From an uncultured Megasphaera sp. (GTDB lineage Bacteria; Bacillota; Negativicutes; Veillonellales; Megasphaeraceae), in the NCBI RefSeq assembly GCF_900539295.1, contig NZ_UQBH01000001.1:62001-126000 (forward strand): a stretch of 64,000 nt of DNA, in the 5' to 3' direction. This document shows, in pieces, positions 44,886 through 54,031 of the stretch; positions within the stretch are counted from its first letter, which is position 1; the number at the start of each line of letters is the position of its first letter. The position numbers were made by a program, and so were the translations under genes. Under the pieces are notes generated by a model. That model was given only the letters and a program-made list of their open reading frames with translations. It ran no database searches and had not been told where the DNA came from.

Positions 44886-44926
44886 AAAAAAACAAGGATT
44901 CTCTGTATAGATATGAGAATCCTTGT
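44886..44926 (-). terminator. Terminator of the SUFU-FAD subunit-yqeC-deacetylase group
   Basis: Stem ACAAGGATTCTC / GAGAATCCTTGT followed on the minus strand by seven T. It lies just upstream of the aro promoter and insulates it. Confidence 0.9.
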
Positions 44927-44984
44927 AGATAATCGTTTAACTAGCCGACATTTTACATACTTTATACACATACTTCGTATGCTT

Positions 44985-45890
44985 TTACCACGATGGCGGA
45001 ATGGCCGTCGTGACGACACGGAAGGTGTAGCCCCTATCTTTCAGGAGCTTTATGATTCCCGGCAGAGCATCGACGGTTGCACCGTGCCCCGAGGCATCAT
45101 GCATGAGAATGACCAGGTGGCGATGAAGATAAGGCCGCAGCTCAAGCTGCTGTCTGATATTCTCAACAGCCTTGCCGGCAGACTTTCCCGTGCCGTCGGC
45201 ATCGCCCGTCAAGGCATTCCAACCGACTTCTATATAACCTAGATTTTCGATGGCCGGCCAGAAGGCATCGGTAAAATGCCCTTTTGTTCCGCCCGGTGCC
45301 CGTGAAATAATCGGCCGGACGCCGATGATATTATAAATCGCGTCTTCGGTATTCATCATTTCATCGACGTAGGCCGTCGGAGATTGGTATAATTTTTTAT
45401 AATCATGGGTATACGAATGGAGGCCCATGCCATTACCGGACTGATAGATCTGCTTGACCACGTCGGGATAGCGGACGACGTTTTGTCCGGTCAGGAAAAA
45501 AGTAGCCTTGATATTTTCTTTTTTCAGGATTTCCAAAATCCGCGGCGTATTCTTATCATTCGGTCCGTCGTCGAAAGTCAGGTACACGACGTTGTCGCCG
45601 TAGTAGTAGTCCCGCGTCCCGCCATAGGTCGTCGGAAGGCCTTTTGCCTGGCGCTGGCGGGTCGTATATTTATCATAAACCGGTTTATCATTATCCACGG
45701 AGGGGAGAGAAAAATCATCGCCGACGAAGACGACATCGGGTTTAACCGGCAATATTTCTTTTACCGGCGGAACGTGCCCTTCTTCAGCGGCAGCGATGAC
45801 TTCATCGCGGTCAATATTCAAGATAAAGCCCAAGGTAACAAGGGCTGCACATACAAGACATCCAAAAAATAATCTTCCTTTTTGTTTCAT
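44985..45890 (-). CDS. Polysaccharide deacetylase (NodB domain), membrane-anchored or secreted
   Basis: A 301-residue protein with an N-terminal signal anchor (LFFGCLVCAALVTLGFIL), a linker of about 70 residues, and a NodB domain from about residue 98. Motif 1 is LTFDDGPND with the metal Asp, motif 2 is HSYTHD with two His ligands, and motif 5 ends in LVILMHDASGH. Such enzymes deacetylate peptidoglycan or exported polysaccharide. It starts 5 bases after yqeC with a weak ribosome site. Its link to the molybdenum-hydroxylase genes is unclear. Confidence 0.9.
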   Translation of the reverse strand: MKQKGRLFFGCLVCAALVTLGFILNIDRDEVIAAAEEGHVPPVKEILPVKPDVVFVGDDFSLPSVDNDKPVYDKYTTRQRQAKGLPTTYGGTRDYYYGDNVVYLTFDDGPNDKNTPRILEILKKENIKATFFLTGQNVVRYPDVVKQIYQSGNGMGLHSYTHDYKKLYQSPTAYVDEMMNTEDAIYNIIGVRPIISRAPGGTKGHFTDAFWPAIENLGYIEVGWNALTGDADGTGKSAGKAVENIRQQLELRPYLHRHLVILMHDASGHGATVDALPGIIKLLKDRGYTFRVVTTAIPPSW

Positions 45891-45895
45891 TCGTA

Positions 45896-46684
45896 CTACA
45901 TCCGTTTCTTTCTTACGTTATCATAATTAATATACTGCCGGATCGTGCAAGTTTCCCGATAGCCGTCAGCAAGGACACTGGCCGTGAGGTCAAAGTCTTC
46001 GAGATCGTCGAGAAGGGCTTCGGTCATGCGGTGCTGAACGGCATTATAACCCGTACAGAAAAGAATCCGTGTACAGCGCACGCCGCGGAACAGGCCGCGC
46101 GGATGCTGAATAAGTTTCGCCAGCATAGCCGGCGTAATGACGGCCCCGCAAGGGCGTCCCATGATAGCGGCTGCCGTTTCAACGCCTTCTATTTTTTCGC
46201 CGCTGATGACATTGCCTAACATCTGAAGATTGAGGACACCGATGACAGTGTCACAGTGATTGGGCAAGGGGATATCGTCGGCAAGCGGCGCTTTAAGCCA
46301 TTTATCACGGCCGGCATCCCCTTCGATCAGGATGTACCAGGCCGGATGGCGCTGCTTGATTTCGTCGATGACCTTGGGCTCAAGACCAATATAGAAGTCA
46401 TCATCATCAAGGCCGGCAAACCAAGCCGGCACATGGCCGGAAGCAATGCGTTCAGCACAAAAAGCCTCCCCTTTTTCTACATCTTCCGTGCAGATGACGT
46501 CAAAAGGTTCGACATTGTCGACGCGCATGCTGTCCATGGGGACGATACTGCTGACCATCATAGGCAGATGACCGCCGTGACCATAGGTCCCGAGACGTTC
46601 GAGGACCGTCGTCTTTCCGCCGGCGCCTACAATGGCCGTAATACCAGGCTGCAGCATACGCCGCCAACGATTATCATTAAACAT
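45896..46684 (-). CDS. YqeC family protein, putative selenium-dependent hydroxylase accessory protein
   Basis: A 262-residue protein with P-loop GAGGKTT (20-26) and a middle EGDAGRDKWLKAPL segment that matches the family's EADGA...LKAP motif. The YqeC family is tied by gene neighbourhood to molybdenum hydroxylases that need selenium for maturation; its biochemistry is not established. The start MFNDNRW follows AGGGGGTT. It follows the FAD-subunit gene by 20 bases, which fits that role. Confidence 0.8.
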   Translation of the reverse strand: MFNDNRWRRMLQPGITAIVGAGGKTTVLERLGTYGHGGHLPMMVSSIVPMDSMRVDNVEPFDVICTEDVEKGEAFCAERIASGHVPAWFAGLDDDDFYIGLEPKVIDEIKQRHPAWYILIEGDAGRDKWLKAPLADDIPLPNHCDTVIGVLNLQMLGNVISGEKIEGVETAAAIMGRPCGAVITPAMLAKLIQHPRGLFRGVRCTRILFCTGYNAVQHRMTEALLDDLEDFDLTASVLADGYRETCTIRQYINYDNVRKKRM

Positions 46685-46704
46685 GAAAGAACCCCCTTTT
46701 ATTC

Positions 46705-47529
46705 CTAATTCGCAACATGACGGCTGTATCCCTTCCAAGCCGATTTAATAAGGCCGCGGACCATTTCAATCGTCAAGGTCCGCCGTTCTTCTTCAGAGCA
46801 GGTGCCGAAATTGCCAAAATCCAATTCTTCACTGGCTAAGTGGGCTACGTTTTCCTTAACGGCCATGCCCTTTTCCGTCAATTCATCACTGGCCGACCGG
46901 GCGATAGCCGCTGCCCCGGGGCGGCCGCCGACGACGATGCGCCACGCCTCATCCCGCAGGGATGCCGCTCCGACCAGATAAGGTTCATCCGACGGCAGCC
47001 GTCGATAAGCCTTATAAGCAGTATACACTTCTTCGCGGGCAATGGAAATACCCGTAACCAATTCCCCCATGGGAGGGCACTGCAAATAGTCTTCCAAACT
47101 CATCCGTCCCTTGTCCTGAATCAGGACATCGACGTGCAGCGACAAAAGGACGGGCAGGAGTACCGAAAAGGCCGCCTTCCCGGAAACGACTCCGCCAAGG
47201 GTACCATAGCGCTGGACATCCTTATCGGCAACGTCGCTGATAGCCCGGCTGACGGCGCCGCCGGCTAAAGCCTGGATGACCGATGAAATCTTAATCTGCC
47301 ACAAGGGCGTCATGGCGCCGATGACGATTTCATCGCCTTGGTCTTTAATGTAGCTGAGCCCGGCCTTCGATAAATCAACAGCCAGGTCATAATGTTCTTT
47401 TCTATATTTCAATCCCTGCGTTCCCGCCAGGAAAACAGCGGACCCGGCCTGCCGATATGCTTCATAGGCAGCAGCCGGATTATCTGGAACGAAAGTCGTC
47501 GTACTGGTAATCACAATCGTCCGATCCAC
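46705..47529 (-). CDS. FAD-binding subunit of a molybdenum hydroxylase (XdhB/CoxM-like)
   Basis: A 274-residue protein resembling the FAD-binding domain of xanthine dehydrogenase-type enzymes: an N-terminal PCMH-like fold (AVFLAGTQGLKYRKE, VIGAMTPLW, GTLGGVV) and a C-terminal CO_deh_flav_C-like part. It normally passes electrons from the Mo and 2Fe-2S subunits to NAD. Neither of those subunits is nearby, so it is an orphan here. The usual AGGT flavin motif is AGTQ, so FAD binding should be checked. The start is a GTG overlapping AAAGGTGG; a GTG five codons later is possible. Confidence 0.75.
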   Translation of the reverse strand: MDRTIVITSTTTFVPDNPAAAYEAYRQAGSAVFLAGTQGLKYRKEHYDLAVDLSKAGLSYIKDQGDEIVIGAMTPLWQIKISSVIQALAGGAVSRAISDVADKDVQRYGTLGGVVSGKAAFSVLLPVLLSLHVDVLIQDKGRMSLEDYLQCPPMGELVTGISIAREEVYTAYKAYRRLPSDEPYLVGAASLRDEAWRIVVGGRPGAAAIARSASDELTEKGMAVKENVAHLASEELDFGNFGTCSEEERRTLTIEMVRGLIKSAWKGYSRHVAN

Positions 47530-47535
47530 CTTTCT

Positions 47536-48270
47536 TTAAGGCCCTGTATCGTCGTCTTCAAGGGCGATATTCGGCCTGTCTTTGTTGAGCAGGAAAGAAC
47601 CTCCGCACTCATCGAGAATGGCATCGACCAAACTGTCGATTCCGATATCGCTGCACAGATCCATTTCCTCTTTATATAAAAGGATAGGCATGAGGAGTTC
47701 CACTACCGTACCGTCAAGCATCTTCACGCCGCCCAATTGGCCTTCAAACTGAACGATGACCAAGCCGGACAATTCCGTATCCTCAGCAAAGGCCTCGTAG
47801 GTCCCCCGATTGGGCAGTAAAAAGCCGTAGCCCATCCACACGTCGTGAACATGAGGGAATCGGCCGAGCTCCATGAGCAGCCATATCGGCCAGGCATTTT
47901 TATCCTCCAGTGAAATGCGGCTCTCCCGCTGAAAAGGCCACTGAGCCGGCAAAATGAGGCACAATTCACTATACCCTTCTTTGCCCGTCGCAAAATCGCC
48001 AGACGGATAACGCATGGGCGACGCACTCATGCCCATGGTATGAAGGAGGTAAAATGGCTCTTCCACCGTCGGATACAATATTTCTACATCGACGGCCAGC
48101 GGAGTGCCGGCAGGATCGTGAAAAACTTGCCACTGACGGTGAGGAAAAAGGTTGTGGAAATACTGCTGGACAGCCAGTCCGTATTCATCATGGGTCCGTT
48201 TGATCCGCTTCGTATCGGTTAAAGAGAAAAAACGAGGCCGGCAGACTGTCTGTATCGGTAAGGTATTCAT
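47536..48270 (-). CDS. Suppressor-of-fused (SUFU) domain protein
   Basis: A 244-residue protein whose middle (VDVEILYPTVEEPFYLLHTMGMS, SELCLILPAQWPF, WPIWLLMELGRFPH, MGYGFLLPN) matches the bacterial SUFU domain. The function of bacterial SUFU proteins is not established; several occur in immunity or toxin-immunity neighbourhoods. No toxin is adjacent. GGGGGGAG precedes the chosen ATG. It is the first gene of a four-gene minus-strand group and is preceded by a structured leader. Confidence 0.8.
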   Translation of the reverse strand: MNTLPIQTVCRPRFFSLTDTKRIKRTHDEYGLAVQQYFHNLFPHRQWQVFHDPAGTPLAVDVEILYPTVEEPFYLLHTMGMSASPMRYPSGDFATGKEGYSELCLILPAQWPFQRESRISLEDKNAWPIWLLMELGRFPHVHDVWMGYGFLLPNRGTYEAFAEDTELSGLVIVQFEGQLGGVKMLDGTVVELLMPILLYKEEMDLCSDIGIDSLVDAILDECGGSFLLNKDRPNIALEDDDTGP

Positions 48271-48336
48271 AGAATCTCCCCCCTTTGCGTTATACTCAAT
48301 TTCATTATAACATAAATATTCCGTCTTTTGGCAATC

Positions 48337-48457
48337 AAAAAAGGGCCGGCGCAAATGCCAAGCCCCTTTTTCACGATGATGACGATACCCCGCTCAGAGC
48401 CGTCAGCCTCTTTGTCAGAGGAACTGTCTGCAAAGCGTATCGCCTGTTCAATTGACG
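48337..48457 (-). ncRNA. Structured leader RNA or small RNA upstream of the SUFU operon
   Basis: Starts just after a good promoter. GGCGATAC (48444-48437) pairs with GTATCGTC (48388-48381), enclosing a hairpin CCTCT/AGAGG (48421-48407) and a possible GCTT/GAGC pairing. A terminator-like hairpin AAAAAGGGGC / GCCCTTTTTT with inner GGC/GCC follows at 48371-48337. A second possible -10 (TATAAT) lies between this terminator and the SUFU gene. It could be a riboswitch-type leader or a free-standing small RNA. It matches no riboswitch class that I can recognise. Confidence 0.5.
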
Positions 48458-48463
48458 GGATAT

Positions 48464-48492
48464 ATCATAACAACAAATATACAAATTGTCAA
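48464..48492 (-). promoter_or_regulatory. Promoter ahead of the SUFU leader
   Basis: TTGACA (48492-48487), 17-base spacer, TATGAT (48469-48464) on the minus strand. Confidence 0.75.
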
Positions 48493-48513
48493 CTCAGAGA
48501 GACACAATCTGCC

Positions 48514-48542
48514 TTGTAAAAGCCCGGTCGGTATAGTAAAAT
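48514..48542 (+). promoter_or_regulatory. Promoter of the small ORF at 48590
   Basis: TTGTAA (48514-48519), 17-base spacer, TAAAAT (48537-48542). It is back to back with the SUFU leader promoter, with 21 bases between the two -35 boxes. Confidence 0.55.
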
Positions 48543-48589
48543 AGAAAGTAACGAACCGAACTATATTAACCGCAAAGGGATGACTTACA

Positions 48590-48763
48590 TTGAAGGTACG
48601 CTGGGTAGAACTGAATCGTTTCGAAGCTGAATTGATCGTTGAATTTACCTGTCAGCCTAAGGATGCTCCCATTTCTGCCAGCCTATGCCGAATGATTTAC
48701 CGCCGTCTCGAGGGACAGCCGACACTCGCACAAAACCGAGCAGATATAAGGGAAAAAGAGTAG
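48590..48763 (+). CDS. Small uncharacterised protein (57 residues, TTG start)
   Basis: A TTG codon six bases after AAGGGATGA opens a 57-codon frame: KVRWVELNRFEAELIVEF, then a short loop with CQPKDAPIS, and a charged helix-like end with RMIYRRLEG and REKE. There is no signal peptide or membrane segment. It has its own promoter and a strong terminator, which supports a real gene. I do not recognise the family and no function can be given. Confidence 0.6.
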   Translation: MKVRWVELNRFEAELIVEFTCQPKDAPISASLCRMIYRRLEGQPTLAQNRADIREKE

Positions 48764-48778
48764 CACAGGGAAGATTGG

Positions 48779-48806
48779 AAAGACTGCCGAAGGGCAGTCT
48801 TTTTTC
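48779..48806 (+). terminator. Terminator after the small ORF
   Basis: AAGACTGCC-GAAG-GGCAGTCTT followed by T tail on the plus strand, 16 bases after the stop. Confidence 0.85.
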
Positions 48807-48838
48807 ATTTCTCCATCGCCTCTGTCAACGTACGGTCT

Positions 48839-49723
48839 CTACTCCTCCATGGCCTTTTCCAACCGCGCAGCGATGGCCTTCCCCGTATCCGTCCTGGCCA
48901 ATCCTCCGTCGGACGTTTCCTTCAAGGCGACCGGCATGATGCGGCCGATTTCAGCCATGGCAGAAATGACTTCATCCGGCGGAATGACGCTCTGAATACC
49001 GGCCATGGCCATTTCAGCAGCTGCCAGTGCCTCTACGGCAAAGACGGCGTTTCGTTTGACGCAGGGGACTTCTACTAAGCCGGCAACGGGATCACAGGCC
49101 AGGCCTAAGGTATTTTTCAGGCACAGAGCGAAAGCCTGTAAGATCATATCGTTGCTGCCGCCTGCCATCGAGACGGCAGCAGCAGCAGCCATGGCCGCAG
49201 CCGTACCGCATTCGGCCTGACAGCCACCGACGGCTCCGGCAACGGTAGCATTATGGGAGACGACGGCACCGATTCCCGACGCCGTAAACAAGGCGTTTAC
49301 CATGGCTTCACGGGACACCTCCAAGATTTCAGCCTCAGCCATCATGACAGCCGGGACAATGCCGCAGGAGCCGGCCGTCGGACAGGCGACGATTTTAAAC
49401 ATCTTGGCATTAGCTTCACTGACCGCCAAGGCATAGACAGCGGCTTTATGAGCCAGTGGTCCTAAAAGAGTCGGCATACTCGCAGCTAACTTGTGGGCAT
49501 CGCCGCCGACGAGGCCGCTGACAGATTTCCCCGGATCACTCATGCCGGCGTCGATGGATTCTTGAAAGACATCGAGACGACTGTCCATCATGGCACGCAC
49601 TTTTTCTTCTGAAACTTCCGATGACTCTACTTCATGACGAACGACGATGTCCGCTAAGGTCGTCCCTTCTTTTTCGGCCAGCGTCAGCAGGTCATGAAGG
49701 CTATTGTATTCATATTTATACAT
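48839..49723 (-). CDS. sdaAA: L-serine dehydratase, iron-sulfur dependent, alpha subunit
   Basis: A 294-residue subunit deaminating serine to pyruvate with a 4Fe-4S cluster. Cluster cysteines lie in ACPTAGSCGIVP, GGCQAECG and LACDPVAG. It follows sdaAB by 10 bases behind AGGAGG. Pyruvate formed here can enter NifJ. The two-subunit form is typical of Bacillota. Confidence 0.96.
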   Translation of the reverse strand: MYKYEYNSLHDLLTLAEKEGTTLADIVVRHEVESSEVSEEKVRAMMDSRLDVFQESIDAGMSDPGKSVSGLVGGDAHKLAASMPTLLGPLAHKAAVYALAVSEANAKMFKIVACPTAGSCGIVPAVMMAEAEILEVSREAMVNALFTASGIGAVVSHNATVAGAVGGCQAECGTAAAMAAAAAVSMAGGSNDMILQAFALCLKNTLGLACDPVAGLVEVPCVKRNAVFAVEALAAAEMAMAGIQSVIPPDEVISAMAEIGRIMPVALKETSDGGLARTDTGKAIAARLEKAMEE

Positions 49724-49733
49724 TTTATTCCTC

Positions 49734-50393
49734 CTAAATAGGCCGCAGGGTCACGACGCTTTCAATGGCCGTAATGTTTTCAATCATATGGACGATTTCC
49801 GGCGGCACGGCACTGTCCGTGCAGACAATCATGACGGCCGTGGCATTCTTGGCACTGCGAAAGACACGCATATTCGACACGTTAATGTGGCCGATGGCCA
49901 AGACCGTCGTCGCCTGGGCAATGATGCCGGGCTGGTCGCGGTGGACCGTAATCAGCGTATGTTCTTCTCCGTTTAAGGCGACTTCGGCTCTATTTATTTC
50001 ACGGATTTCAATTTTACCTCCGCCAAGGGATACGCCGAGGACTTCGACCTGCCGTCCTGATGCACCGGTCATAGCGATGCGCACCGTATTGGGGTGATGG
50101 ACTTCATCATCAGAGCGACGAAAATCGATGTCGAGGCCTGCTTCCTTCGCCAGACTGAAGGCCGTTCGCAGGCGGACATCGTCTGCCGAAAATCCCAGCA
50201 GGCCGGCGACGAGAGCCCGGTCCGTTCCATGGCCCTTATACGTTTTGGCAAAGGACCCGTAGACCGTAATGACGGCCTTTTTCGGCTCGTCTTTCAAAAT
50301 TTCTCTGGCCATGAGGCCGATGCGGGCGGCCCCTGCCGTATGGGAGCTGGACGGTCCGATCATAACCGGTCCGACAACATCAAAAACACCCAT
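49734..50393 (-). CDS. sdaAB: L-serine dehydratase, iron-sulfur dependent, beta subunit
   Basis: A 219-residue subunit beginning FDVVGPVMIGPSSSHTAGA, the serine-binding motif, with a C-terminal ACT domain (TLITVHRDQPGIIAQ). It follows addA by 14 bases, with AGGAGGT upstream, so it may be co-transcribed with addBA. Confidence 0.96.
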   Translation of the reverse strand: MGVFDVVGPVMIGPSSSHTAGAARIGLMAREILKDEPKKAVITVYGSFAKTYKGHGTDRALVAGLLGFSADDVRLRTAFSLAKEAGLDIDFRRSDDEVHHPNTVRIAMTGASGRQVEVLGVSLGGGKIEIREINRAEVALNGEEHTLITVHRDQPGIIAQATTVLAIGHINVSNMRVFRSAKNATAVMIVCTDSAVPPEIVHMIENITAIESVVTLRPI

Positions 50394-50407
50394 GAAAAAA
50401 CCTCCTT

Positions 50408-53400
50408 TTACATCATAATTTCACGTTGTAAATGAAAACTATAGATATAGGTTTCCCGGACGGGAATTCCTGTAATCTGCTCCACAGCCTGGCGGTATAA
50501 GGCCAGTTGGACGGCATACCGGTCCTTGAAGTCTTTGTCTTGTTCCAACCGGTCCGACTTATAGTCGACGAGGATCCAGCCGTCATCTTCACGGAATAAG
50601 CAGTCAATGACGCCTTGAATCAAAAAGCGTTCCCCCGGTTCAACATCGGGCAGCGGCGGGCCGGCCATCAAGACGGTAAAGGAATATTCCCGATGCAGGG
50701 CCGGTGATGCTGCCATGCGCCGCCCCAAGTCAGACCGCCAAAAAGACGCCAGGACCGGAACATATATCAACGATTCTTCTTCCGGGCTGAGTACGCCTTT
50801 TCGGACGAAGGCCATCAGCTCCCGGCGCAGGGATGATTCCGTATGATCGCCTGCCGGCGTAATATACTGCATCGCCTTGTGCAGTGCCGTACCGCGCTGA
50901 GCGCCGCTGACAACGTCCTCATCTTCTGACAGCCATGACGGCAGCTCATCGAAGGGGCTTTGCTCTCCCGACGCCGGCGGAAGGATGGCCTCCGGCAACA
51001 AGGCCAAGTCCTTCTCTTCGTCCAGCATATCGCTCTGCAGTTCATGATACTTGCGCTTTACTTCAGATACAGAGAATTTAGCTGCCGTTATGACGGCTTT
51101 AGGATAACCATAGCGCCAGGATAACTGTTTATCGAGCCATTCCGGCACGGTTGTATCGGTCATAGCTCCGCGGCGCAAATCGTCTAACCGGGGTTCGCCG
51201 GCCAAAACTTCCGGCGTCAGCCCTTCAACAGGCTCCGGTGCGACGATACGAAGCTGCCAGCGGTCGCTTTCCCAGGACGCACCGGGGCAGACCGCTTCAG
51301 CGTCGGCGCGGGATCCGAAATGAGCCAGCACCGTCGGCATGACCCAGTCAAAATAGGAAGTTCCCTGAGCCGGATCAAGGCCGTCAGCCCAGCGCTGCCA
51401 ATGATTGGCAGCTTTAGAGTCATGGCCGATCAGGATCAATTTATCCCGAGCCCGGGTCATGGCTACATAGAGAATGCGTTCTTCTTCGGCCGTCCCTTCC
51501 CAGCGGAGTTTAGCTTCAATGCCGCTCCAAATGAGGGTCGGATAAAACATCCGCCAGTTCGGATCATACTGTTTGAGGCCGATGCCCAGCTCATTATGAA
51601 AGAGAATCGGTTCCTGCAGATCCTTGCGATTGAATTCTTTTCCCATATCAGCAACGATGACGACGGGGAATTCCAGCCCTTTGCTCTGATGAATGCTCAT
51701 GATGCGGACGACGTCTTCTTTTTCACTGACCACCTTGGCCGGCGCCAGATCGAGGCCGTCTTCCATCATCTTGTCGATGAGCTGCAAGTAGCGGAAAAGG
51801 CCGCGGAACCCGGCATCTTCATACTGCTGTGCCCGGTCATAGAGGGCCTTCAAGTTGGCCTGGCGAACGTCACCGCCAGGCATAGCACCGACAAAGTCGA
51901 CGTAAGCCGTATCGGAATAGAGCCGCTGAATCAGTTCGGCCACGCCTTGACGCCGGCTGTAGGTCCGCCAATCTTCAAACTGGACGATAAACTCTTCGAT
52001 GTCTTCCCGCAAGGGATCATCCTCGTCCAGCGATGCCGAAAAATCAGGCAGGTTCTGCCACAGCGTCCCGTCGCCAATGAGGCGAAGTTCGGCTAAGGCC
52101 GTTTCATCGAGGCCGACCAAGGGCGAACGCAGCACGGCAGCCATGGGAAGGTCCTGTTCGGGATTGTCGATGCAGCGCAGAAGGGCCAGCATAACCTGCA
52201 CTTCGACGGCGGCAAAATAGCCCCCTCGCTGCTCGGCATACGACGGGATTCCCCGTTCCTGCAAGGCTTGTATCAATTTATCGGCTTTATTTTTCATCGA
52301 ACGGACAAGGATGACGATGTGGCGATAGGATAAAGGCTCCAAGGCACCGTCTTTTCGAGCTGCCATCTTTCCTTCTTCCAAAAGCTCACTGATGCGGGCT
52401 GCGACGAAGCGGGCCTCCTGTTCAAAAGCCGTCAGGCCCTCATTGTCGCCGGACGTATCGACTACATCGACTTCCGTAGGTCCGCCCAGCCACGACGGAT
52501 CTTCAGGTGCTGTCCGACCGGCATAGAGCATTTCTCGCTCGCCATAATCCATGCCGGCAGCATCGACTGTCATGGCCCGGGCAAAGACGTCGTTTACCGT
52601 ATCGAGGATGATCGGTGCGCTGCGGAAATTCCGCCCCAAATCGATGCAGCGCTGACCGGCATCGGCATCGCGGCTGAAGGTGCGGTATTTATTCATGAAC
52701 AGCGTCGGATCGGCCAGGCGGAAGCGATAGATGCTCTGCTTGATATCGCCGACCATAAAGCGATTATCATCCGATGAAACGAGGCGGGCAATCAGCTCCT
52801 GTACGCCGTTCGTATCCTGATACTCATCGATGAGGACTTCTTCATACTGGCTGCGCAGCTCTTCTGCTGCAGCCGAACGCAGGGGATTGTCCGGCGTCGC
52901 TTCCGGGCTGAGGAGTATTTTTAAACAGAGGTGCTCGAGGTCACTGAAATCGAGCCAGCCTTTTTCCCGTTTGGCTTGAGAAAAAGCTTTGGCAAAATCT
53001 AAGGTCAAGGTGACCAAACCGTCCATGATGGGCTTCATAATCCGAATCCCGTCGAGCCATTCTTCAGACGTTGCCGAAAAATAGACGGGCTGCAGGGTTT
53101 TCGTAACGTCTTTCTTGACACTGTCGCGAAGATCTTTGCACTGTTCCCAAACAGCCTTATCTTCGTCAGATAAACCGCGCAGCGTCTTTAACCGGGAAAA
53201 TTCAACGGCATTGATCCGAAGTCTGAGGCCTTCCCAGCGCTCTTCACCGGCCGCTTCTTTAAGCCCTTCCTGTTCCGAGGAAAATTGCTCACAGGCAGCC
53301 TCAAAAACATCTCGTTGACGAAGATGGTACAAGGCCCGTTCATAGATGGCGATGTCCTTTTTAAGGATTCGCCGCACAAAATCTTTGACCGGCTGTGCCC

Positions 53401-54031
53401 AAGGCAAATCGTCTATCGTCGTTTCAGGACCCGTTTCGTAGGCAAGCGCCGACGATTTCAGCCAGTGTTCCGGCCAGGCCAGGCTTCGGGCATAGGTATA
53501 CATGCGGCTTACCGTATCCATCAGGACGTCATCGCCGCGGTCACTGCCGAACATATCCGCCAGAGGATACAGGACGGATGCCCTTTCTTCGTCTTCATAA
53601 TAGGATAAAAAGACGTCGGCCAGCACTTGACGGCGCAGGAGGTTCAATTCTTCCTGACCGGCAATGGAAAAATTCGGATCCAGATCGATGGTATAGAAAT
53701 ATTTGCGGATGACGTACTGGCAGAAAGAATGAAGGGTCGAAATATGGGCCGACGGCAATAAGGCCAACTGCCGTTCAATTCGCGGATCCTTCGTCTCCGA
53801 CAGGGCCTTCATCAGCGCCTGTCCGACGCGGTCCCGCATTTCAGCAGCCGCGGCATTGGTAAAGGTAACCACCAAGAGTTCCGTAATGTCGATGGGATAG
53901 GTCTTATCCAAGAGGCGGCGAATGATGCGCTCGACCAGGACGGCCGTCTTCCCCGATCCGGCAGCTGCCGATAGGAGCAAAGTCTGTTTTCGGCTGTCAA
54001 TGGCAGCCTGCTGTTCATTAGTCCACGCCAT
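50408..54031 (-). CDS. addA: ATP-dependent helicase/nuclease subunit A
   Basis: A 1207-residue UvrD-type helicase with a C-terminal RecB nuclease domain, half of the AddAB double-strand-break repair complex. Walker A is SAAAGSGKTA, Walker B DEYQDTN; further helicase motifs are SIHQSKGLEFPVV and YVAMTRARDKL. The nuclease site GVIDCLF...ILVDYKSDR holds the catalytic Asp and Lys. AGGAGGT precedes MAWTNEQQ; the gene overlaps addB by 14 bases. Confidence 0.97.
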   Translation of the reverse strand: MAWTNEQQAAIDSRKQTLLLSAAAGSGKTAVLVERIIRRLLDKTYPIDITELLVVTFTNAAAAEMRDRVGQALMKALSETKDPRIERQLALLPSAHISTLHSFCQYVIRKYFYTIDLDPNFSIAGQEELNLLRRQVLADVFLSYYEDEERASVLYPLADMFGSDRGDDVLMDTVSRMYTYARSLAWPEHWLKSSALAYETGPETTIDDLPWAQPVKDFVRRILKKDIAIYERALYHLRQRDVFEAACEQFSSEQEGLKEAAGEERWEGLRLRINAVEFSRLKTLRGLSDEDKAVWEQCKDLRDSVKKDVTKTLQPVYFSATSEEWLDGIRIMKPIMDGLVTLTLDFAKAFSQAKREKGWLDFSDLEHLCLKILLSPEATPDNPLRSAAAEELRSQYEEVLIDEYQDTNGVQELIARLVSSDDNRFMVGDIKQSIYRFRLADPTLFMNKYRTFSRDADAGQRCIDLGRNFRSAPIILDTVNDVFARAMTVDAAGMDYGEREMLYAGRTAPEDPSWLGGPTEVDVVDTSGDNEGLTAFEQEARFVAARISELLEEGKMAARKDGALEPLSYRHIVILVRSMKNKADKLIQALQERGIPSYAEQRGGYFAAVEVQVMLALLRCIDNPEQDLPMAAVLRSPLVGLDETALAELRLIGDGTLWQNLPDFSASLDEDDPLREDIEEFIVQFEDWRTYSRRQGVAELIQRLYSDTAYVDFVGAMPGGDVRQANLKALYDRAQQYEDAGFRGLFRYLQLIDKMMEDGLDLAPAKVVSEKEDVVRIMSIHQSKGLEFPVVIVADMGKEFNRKDLQEPILFHNELGIGLKQYDPNWRMFYPTLIWSGIEAKLRWEGTAEEERILYVAMTRARDKLILIGHDSKAANHWQRWADGLDPAQGTSYFDWVMPTVLAHFGSRADAEAVCPGASWESDRWQLRIVAPEPVEGLTPEVLAGEPRLDDLRRGAMTDTTVPEWLDKQLSWRYGYPKAVITAAKFSVSEVKRKYHELQSDMLDEEKDLALLPEAILPPASGEQSPFDELPSWLSEDEDVVSGAQRGTALHKAMQYITPAGDHTESSLRRELMAFVRKGVLSPEEESLIYVPVLASFWRSDLGRRMAASPALHREYSFTVLMAGPPLPDVEPGERFLIQGVIDCLFREDDGWILVDYKSDRLEQDKDFKDRYAVQLALYRQAVEQITGIPVRETYIYSFHLQREIMM

